Positions 45,089 through 57,983 of a stretch of 64,000 nt of DNA are shown here, piece by piece (the first letter of the stretch is position 1; each line of letters begins with the position of its first letter). The DNA is from Stenopsyche tienmushanensis (taxonomy: Eukaryota; Arthropoda; Insecta; Trichoptera; Stenopsychidae): assembly GCA_008973525.1 (NCBI GenBank), contig WACJ01000082.1, positions 1,098,247-1,162,246 of the forward strand. The letters run 5' to 3'. The notes beneath the pieces are model-generated. The model did not search any database. It was not told where the DNA came from and was given only the letters and a program-made list of their open reading frames with translations. The position numbers and the translations under genes were made by a program.

Positions 45089-47304
45089 CTGAAAATACAA
45101 GAAATGGGACACAATTTAGACTCATATTCAAAAAAGTATACAGCCTCATCATTAAAAATCATCCTGTGAGACAAAAAATATGGTCATCTTCATTGCGGAA
45201 TTTTATTTATCAAGCCTAATTGATCACATTTTTAATTATATTTTTCAAAAATACATATTTTCATATATACATTCTAAGTTTCAAACATACGATGATCCCT
45301 TGTTCAACACAACGATAATGCTTCGGATATAAAAAGGCGCCCTGTAAGGGTTTGTTCTTATTGGATGTAAGTGGAACAAGGGGTTGGCATCAGGGGACAT
45401 TTGACTATGTGTAAGCTTAATATTGAACATACATTCATTCAAAACATAGCGATTTTACATCGAATTAAGTGTGTAAAAATGCTCAATTGAATTATCAATA
45501 TGTGCAAAATATATTACTTATACACGTTTAGTTATAATAAAAGGGATTATGTTGATATAGCCGCGTAATACCAAGGCTATGGTTATAAGATCTCGACAGG
45601 AGGCAGAGTGATCTCAGAGCAGTAACAACTGTTGTACGTCGTTAATTTTTTTTTTGGGTCAGGATAAATATTAATATTGGAGTAGTTAAAGATAATTGAA
45701 AATAAAAAAAGATTTCCTAGCTTCCGCACAAGAATTGTTGTGCGTAAACCCCAAGGCATTCAGGAGAAGAAAATAAATGTATTTCTCGCCATCTGCCTAT
45801 TTACGTAAAAGAGTTTTTTCTGGGGGTAAAAATAAAAACTAGCCACAAGTCCGAAGCCCAGTCAAATGAAAAGGGAAAGTAAAAAAACACAGACATTCAG
45901 CGCGAGGGAAGATTGCGAAGAGGATGTAAGAATAATTACCGTTCATTCATTATGCAGTCCTTACGAAATGTATGAGGAGCAGAGTCCCGGGCTCTGTGTA
46001 GTTTCTTTGGGCGGGTTACCGCAGGGCGGCCAGGTTTTATATCACCTCGGCGTAAGTTGTCGGGGAGTCAAACAATTAACCGCGGCCGCCAGCCCCGGGA
46101 AATTGCGGGCATTTAAGAAGTTCGGATTAAAATTAAGCCGTCTCCTAGAGAGGCATGTGGACAGGGGCGTCCAAGGGGTTAAGGCGGGCGGTGGGCGGCG
46201 TCGAACGGTATGCAGGGGTGGAAATATCGCTGCAATGGACGTTGATAATGCCGTCTCGATATTTATAGGGGTCGAGTTCATGCGATCTTTTTATTACAAT
46301 GCTTGAAACCTTTTATTAAAATTGCCGACCGCGTTAGGTTGACGACGTTTTATTATTATGTTGCAATCGGGAGCATTTCGTCCCGACTGAATAAATCATG
46401 GCGTGTCCCGGAATCGAAATGTCGCAAATAATAACGAACCGCCTTTGGATGTTAACATATCGCGATGATCGATCAGATCGTCGGGGGATGAATTTCGCCC
46501 AAGCGTTTCAACCACCCAAGCGACCGAAATGCTATTAAAATTTAATATAAATATTATAGCGCGATAATACTTGAGCGTATGTATCGTGCGGGAAAGACTG
46601 ATATTCATACACTTTATAATAAAATATATCAAACCAATTTTTCACCGGCTGTAATCGAATAAATCCGTTGCTGTTGACATTATTTATAAAGAGAAAAAAT
46701 CAAGGAAAACGATTGAAGGGATGCATATTTGGTTTATTTGCTTAAAAAAGGGGATTAAAATCGATTTATTTGAAATGAATTTGGGATACTTTGGAGACTT
46801 TGATACAGGTAAATAATAAACTATATGATGAAAGCCTTCCAGATGTGTCATCATCTCTTGGATTAAACATCCATTTGCATATATTTTCATTTAATAATAT
46901 CTTATCGATGTAAAATGTAAATATAAATCAGCGTCGAAATTTTGAAGATATAGTTTTTGAAAATTTTCTTTTTTACTACATAAAAATTCCTCAATTTCTT
47001 CACTTTCAGATTTAGGAATCTCAATTTTATTCACGCTTTAACACTGTTTGATTAGGTTATCGGAACTTTTACCAGAACAATAATGTTTTTCATTCATTGT
47101 TTAGCGTCGGGCTAGTTTTATATTTATTGCTGGAAAAATATTTGCACGAATAAAGGCGATATATTTGATTATAAAATTATTTGAGTTGTCAAATTGATAG
47201 GTATTTGTAGAGATAAGTATACATCATGCGTTGCTTTTAAATTACAAATCTGAGACAGATAGAAAATTGGCTAAATATTCATATAAAATAAAGTCTGAGC
47301 CAAA
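45089..47304. other. Intronic sequence upstream of the exon, no other gene
   Basis: AT-rich, with a GC-rich island at about 45960-46260. ORFs there (45866-46306 plus, 46042-46281 minus) overlap on opposite strands and look like composition artefacts. No recognisable domain. Confidence 0.5.
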
Positions 47305-47530
47305 GGTTTAAGTGATGCATTAATGGTATTTCATGCTATGTGTTTCGATGAGGTATTAAAACTAAAAGAAGCTACACATACTACTTATGGAGACGTATTA
47401 AAGCTTCATAAATTTCATTTTAAAAAGCAACCCGAAATCAGGAAGACCCTTAAAAATGCTAATAGTGTCCAAGATAATTGACTCAATCGCAAAAGGTAAC
47501 AATTATCAGTCTGCGTAAACGGTAAAAATA
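47305..47530 (+). pseudogene. Possible mariner N-terminal fragment, frameshifted
   Basis: One frame reads AMCFDEVLKLKEATHTTYGD and VLKLHKFHFKKQPE; another continues SGRPLKMLIVSKIIDSIAKG. The order T-x-TYGDVxL-x-x-x-F-x-F followed by SGRPLK and SKI resembles the paired HTH and linker of mariner/SETMAR transposases. Weak conservation, so tentative. Confidence 0.35.
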
Positions 47531-48042
47531 CCCTTCCCGATGGAGATGTGTTAATATAATTAGGTAAAAGCACAGGCAAGTAATTTAAGTCCTACATAAG
47601 TAAGAGAGTGATCTTTTTTTGATCGAAGTGAAAATAACAGTAGCTTTCTATAAACAAAACACTTGTTTCTACCATCGATCATCAACGACGATTATGGGAT
47701 AATTTGCCAAGATCAGTTGCAAATAATATTGCATCGTTTCTATTTTTAATATATTTTTTTAACATTAAAAACAGGCTTTCGAAATGGACCGAAAATCAGT
47801 AAAATAGTTAATATTTCTGGATTGAAAACCGTAACCGAACCGATTCAAAAATATCGGTATAATCGGTTCGGTATAAGTCTTAAGCAAAATAGAGTTTTCT
47901 GTGTTCTTATGCAGAATTCCAACTGGCAATCTTAAGTCATTATTGTTAATTTTGTTTAGGTTCTCTCTCTTTTATATTTACTATGTACCCAGACTGGAAC
48001 TCATTCATTGAAATTGAATGATATATAAAGGAAAAGTATAAA
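47531..48042. other. AT-rich spacer with AACCGG-type strings
   Basis: At 47800-47875 strings such as AACCGTAACCGAACCGATTC and TAATCGGTTCGGTA face each other as a loose inverted repeat, similar to strings near 9500 and 13560. Nothing else recognised. Confidence 0.4.
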
Positions 48043-48348
48043 TGGTATTTATTTTATTTTGAACAAACATACAAACATTGATTTTTATATATAAGATCTA
48101 CTATAAGTTAATTTTACTATACCTATATTATTTGAGAAAGTGCAAACAATAAATCGGCAAAGTTTTAACGCAATCGAATGAACGGTATGGCAGCGTATTA
48201 AATACGGACAAACAAATATTTTTTTTTTTAATATTAAACTATATCTATGTTACTCACGGAATCCTTAGCAATAATTGGAGAAAGTTTTATTGCAATCTGA
48301 TGAACGATATGGCAGCGCATTTCGTACGAACAAACAAGAATTAATTTA
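48043..48348 (+). repeat. Dispersed repeat copy D (head missing)
   Basis: Begins at TTTATTTTGAACAAACATAC and carries two ~120-bp units (GGTATGGCAGCGTATTAAAT, then CGATATGGCAGCGCATTTCG). Ends near ACAAACAAGAATTAATTTAC. Confidence 0.75.
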
Positions 48349-50016
48349 CTTGGTACCTTGATAAATAAATTATAAAATTTATAACCACGACGTAGTAGTA
48401 AAATTGGAGTCAGATTTTTTTTGCACAGTTAATGCTAATTTCAGTCGGGCAATAAAAATTAATATCTTATTCCCAGGTCTTCAATGAAACTAATTATTTT
48501 TCCAAGCTCATGAATTCATTCATATATCAGTGGGCTAATCGCGTGTCAAATGTCAACACGCTTGCCTTTCGCTTTCATAAAATTTCACGCTTATCAATGA
48601 TTGGCAGTCATAATAAATCCACTATATTTTGTATGCTAAAAAAATTGAATTGTTCACAAAACCGCAGCGTTTTTTTACAAAATCATATGCAATCCAGCGA
48701 CACATGTTTGCACAATTTCACAAATTCGACTCGACTGAATATGCTCACAATTCATGTAATAATTTGCGGGCATTCTTTCCCAGTGTGTACGACATTGAGG
48801 TTGTATTTCGACGCTTGTTTGTCGTAATTAGATAATCATTTAACGTGGGCCGTAAATAATGGCGGCACAGATGCCAACAACGGCCACAAATCAACTTTGA
48901 AAGAACGCCTTTCGCTGAAAATGACAGAAGGCTTTCATGATTGATAATGACCATTTGAAAACGGAATGAGGGTTCATTTGCGAGCAGCCTAATCTCTCTC
49001 TTTTTTCCCACTGAAATATTTTTAATATCAGGGCTGCCGAGTTGGCGGCGATGCTGATATCATATTACAGAAGCTGTTGGCGCAAAAAAATCTCAGCCCT
49101 CTCATCGCGCAGAGGAGACGATAAGTACTCCACGACCATCTCCATTATTCTAATGTATTTTTTTATTCGTTCCCCCGATCCGCGAACCGTCATATTGCAG
49201 CGACGTCAATTAATATGAAAAAAATTATAAAAGCGCGGTTTGATACTTTTATGGCCGTGGAAGTTTGACTCCTACGCGTTCTCGGTGGGATGCTTTAAAA
49301 AATTCAATTTGCGATTGCAGAAAATGCTAAAACGGCGAGAAAAAGAACCACCGTAGATGAATAACGTAAACGTCTTCCGCTCGCTTTTTATGTTTTAAAG
49401 TATACATAATAAAGTTTTTGAAGTGAATCTTATATAGTATTGTAAATTGGCTTAAACGTCACGAAAAATGAAACTCCAACCGGCAGTTGATCGGAGAGAT
49501 AATTATTTGTAGTGTTGCATTGTTACTAATATGCTTTTGCATGAATATTCTTGGCTGTTGTGCGATTGTTTAAACATAGAGGAAAATGCTTTTTCGCGTG
49601 AATAGATTGTTAAAAATGACATTAATAAATTTATAGCTTTACAGCTTAATTTTTCCCTCATCGTGATAAAAAAAAACCCGACCGCTACTATGATATGTAT
49701 TTGGTACACAATATGAAATTTAAAAAATTCTTAACCCCGTATCTATTATATTACAAGTCAATGAAAAGTTAAAGATGGATATTCATCTCTATAATGCGTG
49801 TGTATGTCTATAAGTAGCATAAAGTAACCACTACACTAACAGCAAGCCTATTTTATTATATATTACATACAGCGAAATCTTTTAGCTAACAGATGCATGA
49901 TATTATTTTATAAGTCTTAATACTTTGACAACTGTGATCGTTTTATATTTTGCTTGAGCTTCAAATAATTTTTATGTCATCAGTCATATTCAATACAATC
50001 AAACAATTTATAAGTC
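48349..50016. other. Unique sequence, no gene supported
   Basis: AT-rich. ORFs to 105 codons at 48510-48835 (two plus frames) and 88 codons at 48745-49011 (minus) overlap and show no domain. Confidence 0.5.
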
Positions 50017-50474
50017 ACTAGCTGGTACCCGGCGCGTTGCTGCTACAAAACTTATAACACTAAAAATATCGTTTGAAATTTGAAAGAGTTATCTCGTTTA
50101 ATTCATTTCTATAAATAAGATCTACTATAAGTTAATTTTACTATACTTATATTATTTGAGATAGTACAAACAATAAGTTGTCAAAGTTTCATCGCAATCG
50201 AATGAACGGTATAGCAGCGCATTGAATACAGACAAACAAACATTATTTTTTATATATTAGACTATACCTATATTACTTGCAAAATTCTTAACTATAAATG
50301 AATGAAGTTTTATTACATTCCGATTAACGGTATGGCAGCGCATTTCGAACGAACAAAACCCAATACATTTTTATATATTAGAAGATGTCTTTCAAGGTGA
50401 TATTGATAAAATCTGTCCAGAGACGTATAATTGTTTATAAAACAGACAGATACACACAAATTATATAAGATTTG
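50017..50474 (+). repeat. Dispersed repeat copy E, most complete
   Basis: Head ACTAGCTGGTACCCGGCGCG, two ~120-bp units (GGTATAGCAGCGCATTGAAT, then GGTATGGCAGCGCATTTCGA), and a 3' tail AAAATCTGTCCAGAGACGTA then AAAACAGACAGATACACACA. The tail is the kind found at the end of several insect dispersed repeats. The only copy with head, both units and tail. Confidence 0.78.
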
Positions 50475-52687
50475 GATTTTATTTTTAGAGCCAACAACAG
50501 ATTATGTCAGATTGGGCGCTTGAATTATGAAGCATATTAATTTGGGTGATTTTAAAAATATAAATTTTGATTATTTTGTACTGAGATTGTATAAAATTTA
50601 CATTGTCTGGAGCATAGAGCAGAAATTAATTATGAAGTAGTGTCTGCATAGTTGAGAGTTGTTTTTGACATCTCAATCCTCTCGATTTAAAAAAAATTGC
50701 AAATCCACGTGGGGGGGGGGGGGTGAAAACAGAAAATAAATTAAGATAAGTATAATACAGACTCGGTCAAGACGCATAAAGACGTCTTAAGCGGTGCTTG
50801 GTCGCTTGTAGACATGCCATGTCTGCTGAAATAAGCTTTTCAACTTTACTAATTCAGCTATTTAGCTACGTCACTGGATCAAAAAATAAATTTGAATAAT
50901 CTGCTCTGAGATAGCTACAATTTGTCTTGGAATAAATTCTTAATTAAATGTATTTATTATTTAGTGTTTCAAAGAAATGCCATATTGTGTTATTATTTTA
51001 GATTATCGGTATATTAGATACGTGATATTTAATTATATTCAAATTTAGATATTGAGATAAAAATAAATACCCTAACGTTATCTCTGTCTGATCAACGCGT
51101 TAGCGCGCGAGCGAGCGAGACAAAAATACATATTAGAGATAATTATTACTCGAATACTCGAATACGTATATGCATATAAAACATCTAATAACATTAAATG
51201 ATTATCGTATGATTTATTAGATGTTATTACAAACATATTTATGATCTAAAAAATGCGCAAATTTTATAAGAACGCCTTATGTTTGAGTTTCTCAAAAAGG
51301 GTTGATGCCATACGAACACGTCCGTCAGCAACACGACTGCGCCGATTTTATTACACGCCGTGTCATTAGCTGTAAGGCGGGGCGAAAACAAACGTTACAC
51401 TTAATGTATTTTTAATGTTGATTAGTATAGAATGAAAAGTGATAGCCTCAGCGACCTCAATTTCATACCAATAAATCTTTCTCGCCGTCTGGGAAGAATT
51501 CCCTGCCTTTCGATTGTCGATTCCATCCCCCACCCGAAGACAGATTATCTACGCCCGAATTCATCGACCGCCGCTCGATCCGTGCGGATGCAACAGATTT
51601 TGACTTTCAGATTCATCCGAAGATCTGCTCGAGCTCGAAATCTGTATAAAAATACATCCCCCGTTAAGCGGAAGGCCGCTTGATTTATGGTAAGCGCCTA
51701 AAAATAGACAAGTAAATTTGGTGCCAAAAATACGCAGAATTCGAAAGAAAACTTTCTCGGAAAGTTTATATTTGAATCATGAGCGTTTTGGTGCGTGTAA
51801 ACATTTACTACGTATTGTAAACGTGACTCACGTATAATTAGATACATTTAATAAGTGTAAGCGTGCCACAATCGTGACAGATTATTTTCGAATTAAACAC
51901 TGTGAAAAAATATTGATAGCATAATAAAATGCATTTTTTTGGTCAATCATCATAATTTTGCTAAAAAATGAATCTATGTTTGTGTAATATATAATAAAAT
52001 GGACGCGCTATTGATCTATTAGCTTATGCTACATACAGACACATAAATGCACATGCAGTCCAGTCAACAAGCCTATGGACATGGGACTCTCCAATAGCCC
52101 CAAAAGAGCACGCTAGGGTGCAAAAACCGAAAAAAATATAATCATATCCTGCGAGGATCCGCTATTTATCCACTAGTTGTGGCAACTTGCACTCTGATCT
52201 CGGTGGGGATGAATTAGTTAAGGTATGGAGATACACAAGACTATCTATATAATATAATAATGTATACGCAATATAATAAATAATGATATGATGTACATTT
52301 TGGGTAAAAGGGTGTTTGGATCCAAAGGGGGGGGGGGGGGGTTCTTCGACCCTATCGACGTCGTAAAAGGCCTCAGGACTATATTTCCCCCCAAATTTAT
52401 TGCAGAAAGCTTTGAAAACTCTAAATTTAGAGAGAGTGGCCACAAGGTTTCCGTGCCCAACCGGTCCAAAATCTGGACCGCTGACACATCGAAATATATA
52501 ATTTAAGAGTTTTTGTATATTTTATGGTCAATGTAAACAAAACGAAAGTTTTTGATTTACCTTGTTATTTAAGGGATTTAAGAAATTGCTCAAATAATAT
52601 GTTCTGATGCCGTGTAATAGTGAAATTATAATAAAAATCCGTAATTATTCGGTTCAGAGGGCCTTAAACTTATAAATATATATATAA
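50475..52687. other. Unique sequence with two long poly-G runs, no gene supported
   Basis: Contains runs of 13 G (50711-50723) and 15 G (52327-52341). GC-richer patch at 51480-51680. ORFs 51432-51683 and those around 52162-52506 show no domain; the latter are partly made by the G run. Confidence 0.5.
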
Positions 52688-52910
52688 ACTAGCCGATACC
52701 CAGCGCGTTGCCGCCACAGAAGTAATAATTATAAAAATATCGTTTGTTGGTTTTATTATAAATTTGAACAAACATTGATTTTTATATATTAAACTATGCC
52801 TATGTTACGCGCGGAATTCTTAGCAATAAGTGGACGAAGTTTTATTGCAATCCAATGAACGGTATGGCAGCGCATTGCGAACGAACAAAACCCAATTAAT
52901 ATTTACATAT
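52688..52910 (+). repeat. Dispersed repeat copy F, single internal unit
   Basis: Head ACTAGCCGATACCCAGCGCG, short spacer, then one unit only (AACAAACATTGATTTTTATA to CGGTATGGCAGCGCATTGCG), ending AAAACCCAATTAATATTTA. One ~120-bp unit is missing relative to copies A-E. Confidence 0.76.
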
Positions 52911-55900
52911 TTTGCATTTTTTTGCAGCTCACCTAAACTTAATCTTTATGATTTTGGCGCTTCTGATGTATGTAAATGGAAATACTACAAATGATTTTTC
53001 CTTCTCTTTTCGATTGATTGCCCGTCGGAGTTTCACTTTTCGTGACGTTCAAGCCAAATGTACGCTACCGTGAAATTTGATTACATTTACAATAACAACG
53101 TTGAAAATGAAGCAAGTCTAAGCATTGCATCTAGTTCTAAATAAAAAAGTACACAATTAAATTTCTTGCGGTTAAGCTGGGTGTAAGGATTCAATTGGGT
53201 GGATGCATTTTTATGTTCCCAGTTATATTCATTTGATTTGATAGTTAGAAAATGTTTGTATCATCTGTTGTTCTCTGTTTGCTATATGTAATTGAGAAGT
53301 TATTTCCATTTAAAATACTGACAATCCATTATGATAAGTGTCAAAACAGGATGAAAACGCCATTTCAGAGACGCAGTTGATTTGAGGACCAATTGGGACT
53401 CAATGGGGGAGCATTGAGAAATTAAGTAAATATAAGTAAACCTATACCTTTAATTGATTTGAAATAATCCCAGAAAATCCCGTAGGTTCTGCTGAAATCT
53501 CGATGAACAAAGGAAAATTTCAACGCGGGTATCGGCAAACACTAGCAATAAAAGAAAGGAGGCGAATGTAAAAAGTGAGTCTGTAAGAGATAGGAAAAGA
53601 GAATAAAAAAAAGAGGCGGCAAAGTGGAAATTCAATAAGATTTAAGTTACTAATAGAAATTGAGGATAAACGAGCGTCGGGAACGTGCCCGTTGCCCCCC
53701 GAAACGAAATTAGAATGAAATATAAATGAAACATAGAGGCGCGAGCTATGGGGTAACTCGAGAGGGCGGAGGCTCCGACGCAAGGACTTCCAACCTTTTC
53801 CGACTCACGGACCAAAGGTCTTAATGAGAGTTTCAAGGGCCCATTAATAGCACTCATTAATAGAAGGGGGCTCCCCGAACGCGTTAATTATTAAACCGTG
53901 TTATATACAAACTCGTGTCCGAAAACCGTGCCGGCTGACTAACTATCGAACACTTTCATTATGTTCGACATCCATTATGCAATCGCATTAACAATTGACA
54001 CATTGCCACCTCAATTTATTCATCGCCTCATTCGGTCCCCGGGACAAAATCTATACATCCATGCGACTAATACAGCGCTCGATATGAAGTCGATAAATCA
54101 CCCGACCGAAAGTCGAGAATCCGAAGAAATGCGATCGAATTATGTTGTACATTTTTGAGACGAAAACGCCTCGATTTATAGCCAGTGATATAAATGTTGA
54201 CAAACGTTGGAGGGTTGTAAAAGCTGCAAATTGCCCCAACAGGGAGTATTTGCAACGGTTGAGACATTATAGGGGGTGTCTTCGCGACCTTATAACACAT
54301 GACATCATGATCGCTATATGTACAGGCATAAATGATTTAAAAATACATTAAAACACCAATTAAATTCAATTAAAATCGGGCTTGATTCATATTGCCGATA
54401 GATGTCCATGTATTCCATTTGCTCGTTATTTTTATGCAAGTTAAGCCATTTTTTCGCATTATTCTTAATCGCTTTTAAGCAACTAATATAGCAAGACCTA
54501 GATGGATTTTAATGTGTTTGTCGTAATCTGTATCATAGAATTTATACCAATTGCAATCCAGTTGCTGGTATAATCGACGGTCGTATTTGATGCAACTATA
54601 TATTTTTATTTAAACTAATCTACCATATGATACCTAGATATATCCTAATTTTATCTATGTTCTAATGAAATTGTCATATGCAATTTTAATACGATCCTAG
54701 GCTAAATCGCGTTTTTATCGTTAATTTGTGCGAAATTTTAAATTCTGCTAGAAAGCAGCTACTCCTCCTAAGGCTACTTCTTGTACCGATCCAATCTAAG
54801 TGCTTTGATTTTAATGCTGTAAAAAGATCGTTAGCATTAGTGTTTTGAATTTAGCTTCTAAATAGATCAACGAGTGGTTTAAAAGTGATGATTTTTTTCT
54901 AGTTTAACATACAGGCTAACATGCCTACATATAATTGACCGATTAAGGCTACTTTTTACGGATCTAGCCGACAGTCAAACGCCAGGTCAATCAACAACAT
55001 GCAGAATTCTTTGGCCGTTACCTATCTTAAAGATTTCAGCTGAAATTAGCCGCTGCATACAATGTGGTATAGCTGAGGCCATACTTAATCCTTTAACTAA
55101 AAACAAAAAATATGATTAATCGAAGATGTTCTACACGAGTTGGTTTCTATGTTAAGGATTGCTAAAGTTCGCCGCTTGTGTCGAAATTCGAAAGTCGTAA
55201 AGAGACGATTATTGCCGTTTTATAACGGTGCACGTTGGCGCAAAATAATAAAGTGTCACGTTTAGGCCTTAATAAAAATCACATTAAGAAGGGCGATATT
55301 TTGCAGAGAAATCAATGTGACATTGAAACTCGGCCGAGTAATGGTAAGTACGTGAACATTAGTGGTACACGTGAGTGTTAAATAATAGTTGGGGTATTTG
55401 AGAAATTCTGCTCCTAGAGGGTGTCGGTCGGTGGAAATTCAGGCTTTCGGGGGCAAGAGAGGCTTGAATTATGCGAGCTTGGTACTTCCGTTACCTACGT
55501 TTCTGTCCAGGCCACAGGGAAAGGAGATAAAGCGGTGTTTTTTTGCGCATCCGTTTTCCAACCTCGTGAATGAACAATAATGGCCTTTGAAAATTTCAGG
55601 ATCAACAATGATCAAAAAAGGACCCGTTACGCTAAAGGCATTAAGATAAAAATAAAAGTTTGCGAATATAAAAATTAAAAATTTACCCAAGAGCGACGAC
55701 GCAAAAAAAAAATCATCCAGAAAAACGATCTGCGTCCTGCAATCCACAATCGAGGATCACATTAACGGCAATAACGACTCGCTTAAGCGACAAAGGAGCC
55801 ATATAACATCAAAAGAATTATCGGTCTATGACTTGCAGTGCGTCCTATACGTATATCCCTTTCAGCTCTGACTTTTTGCCTCTAATAAATTGCTTCGTCA

Positions 55901-56817
55901 TATATTCCCCTATAAAACCGTGGATTAAATGGCATTTATTCCATCAGAAGAGAGAAAAAAAACCGTAGCATATAAAAGAGCATAGAAGATATTGTAGTAA
56001 CCTTTTCATATCATCCCTCTAATCTGGCTTCCTTCCACGCACGGCCTACCATCAGCACAAAGCATTATCGCACCGTACTATGTCAAGGCCTATAAACGTA
56101 CAAACATTTATGCGCGTACACATATAAATGCCAGTTAACGAACGAAAAAAAAAGCATAAAGCATCCCGTATTGTACTATTTTTCCTTTTAATTGGGCGTT
56201 TTGTATTAAATTTGTATCGTGCGACAATGTACAGCATGCGCACCGGGCGTACAAAGGTCATCCGCACGCCATACAAATCATTTGAATTTTGACTTCCTCA
56301 TGATGTTAAAAAAAAAACACCCCATAACTCATAAGCCCTCAATACAATTGTAAATATCAATCAAATATTGAATAGTGGCGTTACCCAATATGACTGAATT
56401 AAATATCATTTTTATGGTAAATTTGATCGCTAATGGCAGTTGGACTCAAAAAATAAATTATCATGCAAGTGACACACATTGGTGAATCCAAAAATGTCTC
56501 CATATTTCAATGGATCTTGGTGTTTCCAATTTATTTTTAAATAAGTTCAACGCAGGTCATAAGGACTGCTCATTGAATGATCTTTGCCACGCAATTGAAT
56601 CTATTTTGGGATGTATTGATCAAAAAATGTGTATATACATAGTTAAATATATACATAAATACATTTTTGTTTAATTTCCAAGTCCACCAGAATGATCTAG
56701 TTTGATAAAAAGCCATTAATATTTAAATGTGGGTTACATCCAGAACAATACTATTATTTTTAATGCAAAATTCTGAAAGGCGTTGGTGTTATAAAGATCT
56801 ATATGAAAGATTTCACA
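52911..56817. other. Unique sequence, no gene supported
   Basis: AT-rich with modest GC-rich parts (about 53670-53960 and 55400-55560). Two short similar strings, AAGGCTACTTCTTGTACCGA (54769) and AAGGCTACTTTTTACGGATC (about 54946), are the only internal repeat noticed. Confidence 0.45.
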
Positions 56818-57353
56818 TACACTCGAATTTATTTTTGTGCGACTTTTTTTTGTGCGATTTCGAAGTTATGCGGTTTTTTTTAATTTCATAAAGAGTACGT
56901 ATCGAGATATTTTTGCGACGCGGCAACATGGCCGGTCCTATCATAATGAAATCTTTTAACGCCTTTTTTTTATTGAAATTACTTTTTTCAACACGGTTGA
57001 CATCAAATCTTTTTATTAATTAATTTACTTCAAACTGGGTACAAATCTTCTCTATATAACCCTCTATTATTCCTACCAGGTTTATGTTAAAATTTATTTT
57101 TTAACTATTTAAAAAAATTAAAACTGACAAAATAAGTCCAAAAAATGACTTGAGTGTTTTGTGGCAATTTTTTTTGAACAGTTTTTTTTTTGAATATTAT
57201 CATATATATATTTGTGGATATGTTTTATATAGCTTTTTCAAAGTTATGCGGTTTTTTAAATCCATGGAACGCATCTTCACTTTTTCTATGTAAGTCGCTT
57301 TTTTTGTGCGAATTCCACGGAACGCATCTACCGCACAAAAAAAGTTTTAAGTA
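56818..57353. mobile_element. Pogo-like MITE, M7
   Basis: Left end TACACTCGAATTTATTTTTG and GACTTTTTTTTGTGCGATTT; right end ACCGCACAAAAAAAGTTTTA ending AGTA. Interior GGCCGGTCCTATCATAATGA and CACGGTTGACATCAAATC match M3. Confidence 0.72.
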
Positions 57354-57983
57354 TAGTTAAACGAATGGATATTGATTTGACACTTATTGACAGATATTTT
57401 GGGAATTTTAAGCTGGAGAAAATAACACCAGGGAAAAAATGATATCTGGAAGTCCCAGTTTGGGTATATAATGAATATATAGAAAGAGATATAAGCAAAA
57501 TAAAATACATATTATCTAGAACAGTCAACATAATTTTTCTTTTTGAGTTAGGAACTATAGTGACATCTTTACTAATTATTAATCATAATGTTGGAAAGAG
57601 AAAATCAACACAGAACAAATGACGACATTGACACTGGGTATACTATTTCTTCCGAAGAAGAGAGTGATTTTGAGATACATATATTGAAAAGTCAGCGAAA
57701 ATTATCATACGGCGATGATAGTTTGTAATTAAATTAATCAGTATTTCTCTAGTGGATGTCTGGCATTTAAAACTAAAAATGTTGTTTTTTAATTACCTTA
57801 TTGTTTTCATGTTTTTTAACTAACTTTTTTATGCGTTTTTGGATATATTTTATATAGCTGTTTCGAAGTTATGCGGTTTTTAAAATTCATGGAACGCATC
57901 TTCATTTTTTCTATGTAAGTCATAGTTTTTTTTGTGCGATTTTATGTGGAACGCATTTATCGCACAAAAAAAGTTTAAGTGCA
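57354..57983 (+). mobile_element. Continuation or second element (M8) with transposase C-terminal remnant
   Basis: 57354-57512 matches 13303-13462 beyond M1. Then 57550-57730 matches the interior of M2 and encodes NDDIDTGYTISSEEESDFE, with a further short stretch before TAA. The right part has TTTTTTATGCGTTTTTGGAT and ends TTATCGCACAAAAAAAGTTT then AAGTGCA. It is probably the right half of a larger, once coding-competent family member, joined to M7. Confidence 0.62.

Noticed and set aside
44970..45152. 60-codon minus-strand ORF overlapping the Rbp6 exon
   Set aside because: It runs in another frame across both splice sites; the exon frame alone gives the Musashi RRM2 sequence.
45866..46306. 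146-codon plus-strand ORF, longest in the window
   Set aside because: Overlaps an ORF on the opposite strand in a GC-rich island and contains no recognisable motif or conserved block.
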